A DNA stretch of 64,000 nt from Novosphingobium terrae (GTDB lineage Bacteria > Pseudomonadota > Alphaproteobacteria > Sphingomonadales > Sphingomonadaceae), in the NCBI RefSeq assembly GCF_017163935.1, contig NZ_JABVZR010000001.1, forward strand, positions 1,302,001 to 1,366,000, written 5' to 3'. The notes below the pieces were generated by a model. The model was not told the origin of the DNA and searched no databases. It saw only the letters and a program-made list of their open reading frames with translations. A program made the translations under genes and the position numbers. Positions 33,630 to 41,284 of the stretch are shown piece after piece (positions within the stretch are counted from its first letter, which is position 1; each line of letters begins with the position of its first letter).

Positions 33630-36600
33630 GAGGGTTCTCCGGAAGGGGGATTGTTTGTCGATTGGCCCAGCGCCAGCAGCAGCGGCAGCAGGCCCAGCAC
33701 CAGCGGCGCGCCAATGGCGAGCCCGGCGATGATGGCGGTGGCGAGCGGCGCCTGAAGCCCGGCCCCCCGGCTGAGCCCCAGCGCCAGCGGCAGCAGGGTG
33801 AGGATGGCGATCAGCGCCGACATCACGATGGGCCGCAGCCGCGCCTGCCCCGCCGCCAGCAGATCGGCTTTGGTGAGGGCGCGGCCTTCAGGCAGTTCGG
33901 CCAGCAGGAAGATGGCCAGCTCGGTCATCATGCCCGCCACCATGGTCAGGCCCATCATTGCCGAGATGTCGAGCTGGGTGCCCGTCAGCCACAGGCCCAT
34001 AAAGACCGCGCCGGTGGAGAGCAGCACCGTGGCCAGCACCGCCAGCGTGTAGCTCCAGCGCTCGAACATCAGCGTCAGCAGCAGGGCGCAGAGCAGCAGG
34101 GCCGCCACAAAGACCGTCGCCAGATCGTGGAAGGACTGCTGCTGCTGCGCATAAAGCCCGCCGTAATCGACGCGCACCCCGGCAGGCAGATGCAGCCCGG
34201 CGACGGTGGAACGCACCTCGCTCATCGCCGAGCCCAGATCCTTGCCCTCCAGCCGCGCCGTGACGGCGATAAAGGGCGCAAGGTTCTCACGCGTGATCTG
34301 CCGCTGCCCGGCCAGAATGCCGACCTGAGCGATGCTGCCCAAGGTGATCACCCGCCCATCGGCAGAGCGCAAACTCAGCCGCGCCAGAGCATCGGCCCGC
34401 CCGCGCAGATCCTGAGGCAGGCGCGCGCGCACATCGATCACCTGCTCATTGACCAGCAGATGGGTGGCGATCGTGCCATCGACCGCGCCGCCCAATTGCT
34501 GGGCCACCGCATCGGGCGTCAGCCCGGCCATGGCGGCCTTGCCGGGATCGACGCGGATATCGATGGCGTCACCCGCCACGCGCAGCCCGTCGACCACCTC
34601 GACCACGCCGTCGATCTTGCCGATGGCCTGCGCCACCTGCTTGGCCGATCCGGCCAGCTCCTCGGCATTGTCGCCATAGAGCTTGACCTCGATGGGCTGG
34701 GGCACGGCGGTGAGGTCGCCGATCAGATCCTCCATCAGCTGCGCGGTTTCGATCTCCAGACCGGGCACCTGCGTCTGAATTTTGCCGCGGATTTCGGCCA
34801 TCACCTCATCGATGGGGCGGCGGCTGCCGCTTTTGAGGCGCACAAAGAAATCGCCCTCATCGGCCTCGCTCAGACCGCCGCCCAATTGCGCGCCGGTGCG
34901 GCGGGAATAGCTGGCGACTTCCGGCGTCTGGCGGATGATCGTCTCGACCTCGCGCAGCAGATGATCGGTGTCGGACAGGGCAACGCCGGGATGCGCCTTG
35001 TAGTCGATGATAAAGCCGCCCTCATCCATGGCGGGCATAAAGCCGCTGGGCAGATGCGCCCAGGCCAGTGCGCCCCCTGCCACCAGCAGCGCGGCCACCA
35101 GACCGGCCACCAGAGCAGGCCGTCCCATGGCTTTCGTGCCAAGGCGCAGATAGCCGCGCCCCAGAGCATCGGTCATGCGACCTGCGCGGTCGGCGGCGTG
35201 GGCGTCCTTGAGCGTCAGCCAGCGGTCGGCCAGCAGCGGCAGGGCATAGCGCGCATAGATCAGCGAGACGCCCAGCGAGGCCACCATGGTGACGGCCAGC
35301 GCCTGAAAGAAGCCGCCGGTGACGCCCGAAATAAAGCCCAGCGGAAGGAAGACCACCACCGTCGCCATGGTGGAGCCCAGCAGGGGGCGCCCCATTTCGC
35401 GCGCGGCTTCCAGCATGGAGGGGCGTTGCGCTTCGCCCTCGGCTTCCTGCAGGCGGCGCATCAGATGCTCCAGCATCACCACCGCGTCATCGACCACAAG
35501 GCCGACGGCGGCGGCCATGCCGCCCAGCGTCATCATGTTGAAGCTCATGCCAAGGCACAGCAGCGCCAGACAGCTGGCGGCCAGCACGGCGGGCAGCAGC
35601 AGCGCCGTCATCACCATCAGCCGCCATGAGCGCAGGAAGAGGAACAGCACCACGCCCGCCAGCACCGCGCCCAACAGGATCGCGTCGCGCACGGCATTGG
35701 CGGCGCCGGTCACCAGTTCAGACTGGTCGTAGAAGGTGGAGACCTGCACATCGGCAGGCAGACCGGCGGCCTTCATCCGCTCTTCCACCTGCTGCACCAG
35801 CTTGACGGCATCGGCATTGGGCGTCTGGCGGATGTTCACCAGCACGGCCTGCGTGCCATTTGCCGTCACGCGGGTCCAAACGGGCGCAGGGGCGCGGCGG
35901 ATGGTGGCGATCTGGCCCAAGGTGACCACGCCCGAGGCGGCTTTCACCGGAATGGCGGCCAGTTCGGCCTCGCTGGAAATCTTGTTGTCGACCAGCGCCA
36001 GATAGAGGCGATGGCGGTCCTCGATCCGCCCGGCGGCGGCCACGGTGTTGGCAGCGGTAACGGCGCTGGCCACATCGCTCATCGTCAGGCCCAGCGCGGT
36101 GAGGCGCGCGGGATCGGGTTCGACCTCGACTTCAGGCGCGGCGCCGCCCAGCACATCCACACCGGCCACGCCGGGCACGGAGGCCAGCAGGGGACGCAAA
36201 CGCAAGGTGGCCAGCTGCGCCAGCGACACCCCATCCATCTTGCGCGAGGTGAGCGAGAGACCCATCACCGGGAAGATCGTCGGGTCCGAGCGGCGCACGC
36301 GGAAGCGGGTGCCGGCGGGCAGATCGGGCTGGATCGTGGCCAGCGCGCCTTGGGTGGCCAGCAGCGCGGCGGGCATATCCTGCCCCCAGCCAAAGCCCAG
36401 CGCGATCTCGGCGCCGCCCCGGCTGGTGGTGGAGCGCAATGTGGTGACGCCGGGGATCTCGCGCAGCGCCACTTCGGCGGGGCGGGTGGTGTCGGCGGCC
36501 ATTTGCGCGGCATCGCGCTCGCCCGCGTCGATGGAGATGACGATGCGCGGATAGTCGATATGCGGGAACAGCGCGACGGGCAGCTTCAGCGCCGCCGCAA

Positions 36601-36670
36601 GGCCTGCCAGCGTGACCAGCATCGCCGCCAGCCAGATGGAGCGGCGATGGATTTCCATCCAGCTACTCAC
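33626..36670 (-). CDS. RND efflux pump, inner-membrane permease
   Basis: A 1014-aa proton-driven pump of a tripartite efflux system. Twelve helices and two large periplasmic loops are expected. Helix 4 carries GLVVDDAVVMLEHLMRR; the paired aspartates resemble hydrophobe/drug pumps such as AcrB rather than metal pumps, which usually have a single Asp followed by Gly there. The start is GTG 36670, overlapping the adaptor stop (GTGA). The gene lies between the adaptor and a DUF347 gene, with 4-nt overlaps on both sides. Substrate unknown. Confidence 0.93.
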   Translation of the reverse strand: MSSWMEIHRRSIWLAAMLVTLAGLAAALKLPVALFPHIDYPRIVISIDAGERDAAQMAADTTRPAEVALREIPGVTTLRSTTSRGGAEIALGFGWGQDMPAALLATQGALATIQPDLPAGTRFRVRRSDPTIFPVMGLSLTSRKMDGVSLAQLATLRLRPLLASVPGVAGVDVLGGAAPEVEVEPDPARLTALGLTMSDVASAVTAANTVAAAGRIEDRHRLYLALVDNKISSEAELAAIPVKAASGVVTLGQIATIRRAPAPVWTRVTANGTQAVLVNIRQTPNADAVKLVQQVEERMKAAGLPADVQVSTFYDQSELVTGAANAVRDAILLGAVLAGVVLFLFLRSWRLMVMTALLLPAVLAASCLALLCLGMSFNMMTLGGMAAAVGLVVDDAVVMLEHLMRRLQEAEGEAQRPSMLEAAREMGRPLLGSTMATVVVFLPLGFISGVTGGFFQALAVTMVASLGVSLIYARYALPLLADRWLTLKDAHAADRAGRMTDALGRGYLRLGTKAMGRPALVAGLVAALLVAGGALAWAHLPSGFMPAMDEGGFIIDYKAHPGVALSDTDHLLREVETIIRQTPEVASYSRRTGAQLGGGLSEADEGDFFVRLKSGSRRPIDEVMAEIRGKIQTQVPGLEIETAQLMEDLIGDLTAVPQPIEVKLYGDNAEELAGSAKQVAQAIGKIDGVVEVVDGLRVAGDAIDIRVDPGKAAMAGLTPDAVAQQLGGAVDGTIATHLLVNEQVIDVRARLPQDLRGRADALARLSLRSADGRVITLGSIAQVGILAGQRQITRENLAPFIAVTARLEGKDLGSAMSEVRSTVAGLHLPAGVRVDYGGLYAQQQQSFHDLATVFVAALLLCALLLTLMFERWSYTLAVLATVLLSTGAVFMGLWLTGTQLDISAMMGLTMVAGMMTELAIFLLAELPEGRALTKADLLAAGQARLRPIVMSALIAILTLLPLALGLSRGAGLQAPLATAIIAGLAIGAPLVLGLLPLLLALGQSTNNPPSGEPS

Positions 36671-37686
36671 TGCTCGCGCACCTTCATGCCATCATCGAGG
36701 CCCGAGGCGCCTTCGATCACCAGCCGGTCGCCCGGTGCGATGCCTTTGATGATCTGGATGGTCTCGCCCGAGGAATTGCCCGGCAGCACATCCTGCCGAT
36801 GCGCCAGCCCGCCGCGCACCACGAAGACATAGCTCTTGCCGCCATCGTCCAGCAGCGCAGCATAGGGGATGCTGACGCCCTGCGCGGCATGCCCAAGCCC
36901 CAGCGCGGCCGTGATGGCCTGACCGGACACCAGCGCAAGGCCCGCAGGCACGCGGGCATAGAGCGAGACCTGATGGGTGGCCGGATCGGGCTGGCTGTCC
37001 ACACCGCTGACGGTCAGATTAGCCTTGGGATCGGCAAGGCTGAGCGTCTGGCCCGGATGGATCTGGCGGGCCAGCGCGGGATCGACACCGAAACGCGCCT
37101 GAAGATCATGCCCGGTCGCCACGCTGGCCAGCAGGGCACCAGCGGCAAGCTGGTCGCCCGCGCGGGCGGTGAGTTTTTGCACCACGCCTGCATGCGGCGC
37201 GCGCAGCGTCAGACCGCTCGTGCCCATGCCGAAACGCGCCAGTGCGGCTTGGGCAGCCTGCGCGGCGGCACGCGCGGTTTCCACATCGGCATCGCTGGCC
37301 AATCCCTGAGCGCGTAGCCTTTGCGCGCGCTGGTACGCCGCGCTGCTGGCGGCGGCATCGCTGGAGGCCTTGGCCAGATCGCCCGCGCTGGCCCGGCTGG
37401 GCTTGAGCGTCACAATGGCCTGACCTGCCGCAACCTGCGTGCCGTTGGGGGCGAGAATGCGCTCCACCACCGCCTCGGCGGGGGTGACCAGCGAAAACTC
37501 GCCGCCCGGGCTGGGTTCCACCGTGCCATAGATCGGGGTCTGGGCGCCGATGCTGCCCATGCCCGCCACGGCGGTACGAACGGTGGCGGTGGGGTCTTCC
37601 TTCTTGGCGCCTGCCTCGTCATCGGCGGCGGCGCCTCCGCAGGCGGCCAGCAGGGCCAGCGGGATCAGGGCGAAAATCTGTTTCAT
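36667..37686 (-). CDS. RND efflux periplasmic adaptor (lipoprotein)
   Basis: A 339-aa membrane-fusion protein that joins the pump to the TolC-like channel. The ATG at 37686 overlaps the channel gene's stop (ATGA). A lipobox (LIPLALLAACGG) predicts lipid anchoring near residue 16. A beta-barrel half and lipoyl halves (PAEAVVERILAPNGTQVAAGQ and LRAPHAGVVQKLTARAGDQ) flank a short helical hairpin (about 95-135), compatible with a CzcB/AcrA-type adaptor. Co-translated with pump and channel. Confidence 0.92.
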   Translation of the reverse strand: MKQIFALIPLALLAACGGAAADDEAGAKKEDPTATVRTAVAGMGSIGAQTPIYGTVEPSPGGEFSLVTPAEAVVERILAPNGTQVAAGQAIVTLKPSRASAGDLAKASSDAAASSAAYQRAQRLRAQGLASDADVETARAAAQAAQAALARFGMGTSGLTLRAPHAGVVQKLTARAGDQLAAGALLASVATGHDLQARFGVDPALARQIHPGQTLSLADPKANLTVSGVDSQPDPATHQVSLYARVPAGLALVSGQAITAALGLGHAAQGVSIPYAALLDDGGKSYVFVVRGGLAHRQDVLPGNSSGETIQIIKGIAPGDRLVIEGASGLDDGMKVREQ

Positions 37687-39032
37687 GCTTGCCATTCCCG
37701 GCTAATTCCGCCCGACAGCAGTTCGAGGGCGATGGTCTGTTCGGCGATCTGTTGGTCGATCTGTGCCAGCGACATTTGCCGGTCGCGCAGGGTCTGAAGG
37801 GCCGTCAGCGCGGTGGCGCGGGCCAGATCGCCATGGCTGGCGGCAATTTCCGAGCTTTGCGCGAAAGAGGCGATGGCGGGCATGCGGGCCAGCAGATCGG
37901 CCTTCTGGCGGCGCAGATTGGCGAGGGATCGCACGGCGGCGGTGATCTCGGCGCGGGTCTGGAACTGGCGCGCTTCATATTCGGCCTGAAGCTGGGCGCG
38001 GGTGGCTTTCGCAATGGCGATGCCGCCGCGATTGCGGTTCCACACCGGCAGCGTGAAGCCTACGGACGGCCCCAGCGTGGTGTTGGCGCTGGTATCGCGC
38101 GATGCGCTCATGCTCAGGGACAGGTTGGGGAACTGGTCCAGCACGGCCTTGTGGACGCTGGCCTCGGCGCTGTCGTAACCGGCGCGCAGGGCGGCCAGAT
38201 CGAGGCGTTGCTCCAGAGCCTTGGCCACCAGCGCATCGGCATCGGGGGCGGCGCGGGGATCACTCACCGGCGCCAGCTTCAGCACCACATGCGGCGGCAG
38301 GCCGAGCAGGCGGTTCAACTCTCCGCGCGCGGTCAGCAGATCGCCCTGCATGGTGCGCAGCTTGCTGCCCGCATCCAGCGCTGCCTGACGCCGTGTGTCG
38401 ACATCCGCGCCCCCCAGATCGCCGCGCGATGCGGCTTGCATGGCGCTGGTCAGCAGAGCCTCGGCGGATTGGGCGCTTTGCTCGGCGAGGGTGAGCTGCG
38501 CTTCCAGAGCCGCGATACGCACGCCTTGCAGCCGCGCTTGACCTGCCACCTGCCACTCGGCCCAGGCCAGATCGAGCCGCACCTGTCGCTTGCTCGCCTC
38601 GCCCTGCTGGCGGATCACGCGGGTGCTGCGCAGCTGGCTGAGGTCCAGCGCGAATTGCGTGCCATAGGCGTTGTAGGGGTCGGGGCCGGCGATCAGCTTG
38701 TCGATGCTGCCCTGCACCTGCGGATCGGGCAGCAGCCTTGCGGCAAAGGCCTGCGCATCGGTGACACCCACCGCCACGCGCTGGGCTTTGAGGTCAGGAT
38801 TTTCCAGCAGCGCGATCAGCGCCAGCGCATCGGGGGTGAGGGGCGCCTCCAGATCGATGCTCTGCGGGGTGAGATAGGGCCGCTTCAACGCCGCCGCATC
38901 GGCGGAAAGCACCGCGCGGTCGGGATCGGCCAGCACGGCCTCGGCCTTGCGCAGCGGCGCCGGGTGATAGCTGGCGCAAGCAGAGGTCAGCAGCGCCAGC
39001 CCGAGGAGGGCCAGCAAAGGATATCGTGACAC
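37683..39032 (-). CDS. TolC-like outer-membrane efflux channel (lipoprotein)
   Basis: A 449-aa outer-membrane channel. The start is GTG 39032 with AGGAAG upstream. The signal peptide ends in a lipobox (LALLTSACAS). The rest is a typical duplicated OEP fold with long helices, for example ALLTSAMQAASRGDLGGADVD, RGELNRLLGLPP and the second-repeat LRAGYDSAEASVHKAVLDQFPNLSL. It is first in the tripartite operon and divergent from a two-component system (127-bp gap), which probably controls it. Confidence 0.92.
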   Translation of the reverse strand: MSRYPLLALLGLALLTSACASYHPAPLRKAEAVLADPDRAVLSADAAALKRPYLTPQSIDLEAPLTPDALALIALLENPDLKAQRVAVGVTDAQAFAARLLPDPQVQGSIDKLIAGPDPYNAYGTQFALDLSQLRSTRVIRQQGEASKRQVRLDLAWAEWQVAGQARLQGVRIAALEAQLTLAEQSAQSAEALLTSAMQAASRGDLGGADVDTRRQAALDAGSKLRTMQGDLLTARGELNRLLGLPPHVVLKLAPVSDPRAAPDADALVAKALEQRLDLAALRAGYDSAEASVHKAVLDQFPNLSLSMSASRDTSANTTLGPSVGFTLPVWNRNRGGIAIAKATRAQLQAEYEARQFQTRAEITAAVRSLANLRRQKADLLARMPAIASFAQSSEIAASHGDLARATALTALQTLRDRQMSLAQIDQQIAEQTIALELLSGGISREWQA

Positions 39033-39078
39033 GGGTCTTCCTTTCGGGGGCCTTATGGCGGGCTCCACATTGCCTGCC

Positions 39079-39107
39079 AGTTGGGCCAACATTGGGAATC
39101 GCCAACT
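39079..39107. promoter_or_regulatory. clustered TTGG/CCAA dyads in the efflux/regulator divergent promoter
   Basis: AGTTGG (39079-39084) and CCAACT (39102-39107) form an outer dyad. Inside it lie TTGGGCCAA (39081-39089) and CCAACATTGG (39086-39095). They are in the 127-bp gap between the TolC-like gene and the response regulator, so may be binding sites of that regulator. Confidence 0.45.
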
Positions 39108-39159
39108 TGCGCGGAACAGGGCACAAGAGGCATGGGCACAGGCCTGACATGAGGCCCCG

Positions 39160-39840
39160 ATGAAACTGCTGCTGCTGGAAGATGACGATGCCACCCGCAC
39201 TCAGGCCGCGCGCCAGCTGGCCGCCGCGGGCCATGTGGTGGAGGAGTGCCGCAACGGCCCCGACGCGATCTTTCTGGCCACCCAGGGCGATTACGGCGTG
39301 CTGATCCTCGACCGCATGGTGCCGGGGATCGATGGGCTTTCAGTGTTGAAAGCCTTGCGCGCGGCGGGGGTGCGCACGCCCGCTCTGCTGCTGACCGCGA
39401 TGGATGGCATCGATGACCGGGTGGAGGGGCTGGAAGCGGGCGCCGACGATTATCTGGTCAAGCCCTTCGCCTCTGCCGAGCTGCTGGCTCGCGTCACGGC
39501 GCTGTCGCGCCGCCCGCCGATCGCTCAGGAGTTGGTGGTCAGCACCATCGGCGATCTCACGCTGGACCGGGTGAAGCGTACCGTCACCCGCGCAGGCAAA
39601 CGCATCGATCTGCAAGCGCAGGAGTTCAAGCTGCTCGACTATCTGATGCGCCATGAAGGCAAGGTGGTCACCCGCGCCATGCTGCTGGAAAACGTGTGGT
39701 CCTTCCATTTCGATCCGCGCACCAATGTCATCGAAAGCCATATGAGCCGATTGCGTGCCAAGGTGGATCGCGGCTTCGGGCAGGAGCTGATCCAGACCGT
39801 GCGCGGTGCGGGCTATCGTATCGATGATCTGGCGCGCTGA
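39160..39840 (+). CDS. OmpR/PhoB-family response regulator (efflux-linked)
   Basis: A 226-aa two-component regulator. The receiver domain has acidic pocket Asp8/Asp9, phosphoacceptor Asp51 (LILDRMVPG), the switch LLLTA and Lys101 (VKPF). The C-terminal winged helix (about 128-226) shows LDLQAQEFKLLDYLMRHEG-type elements and ENVWSFHFDPRTNVIESHMS. The stop overlaps the kinase start (TGATG). Divergence from the TolC-adaptor-RND operon suggests it induces efflux in response to an envelope or toxicant signal. Confidence 0.93.
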   Translation: MKLLLLEDDDATRTQAARQLAAAGHVVEECRNGPDAIFLATQGDYGVLILDRMVPGIDGLSVLKALRAAGVRTPALLLTAMDGIDDRVEGLEAGADDYLVKPFASAELLARVTALSRRPPIAQELVVSTIGDLTLDRVKRTVTRAGKRIDLQAQEFKLLDYLMRHEGKVVTRAMLLENVWSFHFDPRTNVIESHMSRLRAKVDRGFGQELIQTVRGAGYRIDDLAR

Positions 39841-41207
39841 TGGGATTAGGCCGCAGGTTCCGCTCCTTTAACAGCGCGGCCTTCCGCTTCGCGCTGATCA
39901 TTGCCGGGGTTTTCGCGCTGGCCTCCACGCTGCTGCTGGGCATGGTGAGGCATCAGGTCGGCCATTACGCCCATGAGGCCATGGCCGGATCGCTGACCGC
40001 CGAAACCCGCACATTGCTGGCCCATAAAAACGATCTGGCCGAGGAAATCCGTCGCCGCATCGCCGCCGACAGCGGGGGCACCTTTTCCTATCTGCTGCTC
40101 GATCCGCAGGGGCGGGTGGTGGCGGGGACGATTTTGCCTGCCGCCGCTCATGCCGGATGGGGCAAGGTGACGATGGTCGAGCGCGGACCTTTGGGCCGCC
40201 GCGTGGCCGAGCCTGAAGAGCTGCATATGCTGGGTACTCGGCTGAGCGACGGCTCGCTGCTGGTGGTCGCCACCGATGCTTTCGACGTGGACAAATTGAG
40301 CGGCCATATGGCGCGCTTCACCAAGCTGTGGGCCGCCAGCGTGACGGTGCTGGCGCTGCTGGGTGGCTGGGTGGCGGGCTGGTTCTTCCTCGCGCGCCTT
40401 GCCGATGCCAATGCCGCCATCGCACGGATCATGGCCGGGCGCACCGAGCAGCGCCTGCCGATGATCGGCTTCGCGCCCGAGCTGGACGATCTGGCCCGCA
40501 ACCTCAACCGCATGCTGGACCGCATCGACGGGCTGATGGCGGGGTTGCGTCAGGTCTCGACCGATGTGGCGCATGATCTGCGCACGCCGCTCACCCGTTT
40601 GCGCCAGCATCTGGAGGGCCTGCAGGAGGAGGCGCGGGGCACACCCGGCATGGAATCCGGGCTGGAGGATGCTCTGGCCCAGACCGATCAGGTGCTGGGC
40701 ACCTTCCGCGCGATCCTGCGTCTGGCGCAGGTCGAGGGCGGGGGCAGCCGCGCGCCTTTTGCCCCGGTCGATCTGGGGCGGCTTGCTGCGGCGCTGGTGG
40801 AAACCTATGAGCCGGTCGCCAGCGACAGCGATCATACGCTGGTCGCCCGGATCGGGGCAGGGCAGGCCATGGTGCTGGGCGATGGCGATCTGCTCGCCCA
40901 ATTGCTGGCCAATGTGATCGAGAATGCCATCATCCACACCCCCGCCGGAACGCGGGTGAGCGTGGCGGTCAGTACGCAAGGCGGGCATGTTGCGCTGACC
41001 ATCGCCGACAATGGCCCCGGCGTCACCGCGGACCATCGCCCTCATCTGGTGCGCCGCTTCTATCAGGCCGATCCCAGCCGCAGCGCGGGCAGTGCCGGTC
41101 TGGGGCTGGCCATGGCGCATGCGATTGCTCATCTCCATGGCGTGGAGCTGGAGATCGGCGATGCCCGGCCCGGCCTCACGGTCAGCGTGACATTTCCTCT
41201 GGCCTGA
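39840..41207 (+). CDS. sensor histidine kinase, partner of the efflux-linked regulator
   Basis: A 455-aa inner-membrane kinase. Two helices (about 17-36 and 165-186) bracket a periplasmic sensor of about 130 residues, followed by HAMP (about 187-240). The DHp domain has the autophosphorylation site DVAHDLRTPLTRLRQHL (His245). The ATPase domain carries NVIENAIIHTPAGT (N box), ADNGPGV (G1) and AGLGLAMAHAIAHLHG (G2). The start overlaps the regulator stop (TGATG). No metal-binding motif is evident in the sensor, so the stimulus is unknown. Confidence 0.93.
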   Translation: MGLGRRFRSFNSAAFRFALIIAGVFALASTLLLGMVRHQVGHYAHEAMAGSLTAETRTLLAHKNDLAEEIRRRIAADSGGTFSYLLLDPQGRVVAGTILPAAAHAGWGKVTMVERGPLGRRVAEPEELHMLGTRLSDGSLLVVATDAFDVDKLSGHMARFTKLWAASVTVLALLGGWVAGWFFLARLADANAAIARIMAGRTEQRLPMIGFAPELDDLARNLNRMLDRIDGLMAGLRQVSTDVAHDLRTPLTRLRQHLEGLQEEARGTPGMESGLEDALAQTDQVLGTFRAILRLAQVEGGGSRAPFAPVDLGRLAAALVETYEPVASDSDHTLVARIGAGQAMVLGDGDLLAQLLANVIENAIIHTPAGTRVSVAVSTQGGHVALTIADNGPGVTADHRPHLVRRFYQADPSRSAGSAGLGLAMAHAIAHLHGVELEIGDARPGLTVSVTFPLA

Positions 41208-41219
41208 TCCTGCGCCAAC

Positions 41220-41248
41220 AAAAAAAGGGCCGGGATTGCTCCCGGCCC
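41220..41248 (-). terminator. intrinsic terminator after TonB receptor 3 (minus strand)
   Basis: GGGCCGGGA (41227-41235) and TCCCGGCCC (41240-41248) with a 4-nt loop. Read on the minus strand, seven T follow (41226-41220). A second hairpin (CCTTCGCGG/CCGCGAAGG, 41253-41281) lies just before it. It may also serve the converging kinase gene. Confidence 0.88.
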
Positions 41249-41284
41249 TCCTCCTTCGCGGCAAGGGCACGCCCGCGAAGGTGA

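Noticed and set aside
33662..35629. 655-codon plus-strand open frame over the RND pump
   Set aside because: Gln/His/Arg-rich antisense product. The opposite strand is a clear RND permease.
33626..39032. Heavy-metal (Cus/Czc) efflux assignment for the RND operon
   Set aside because: Helix 4 has the paired aspartates of drug-type pumps, the sensor kinase shows no metal-binding motif, and no metal chaperone gene is present.
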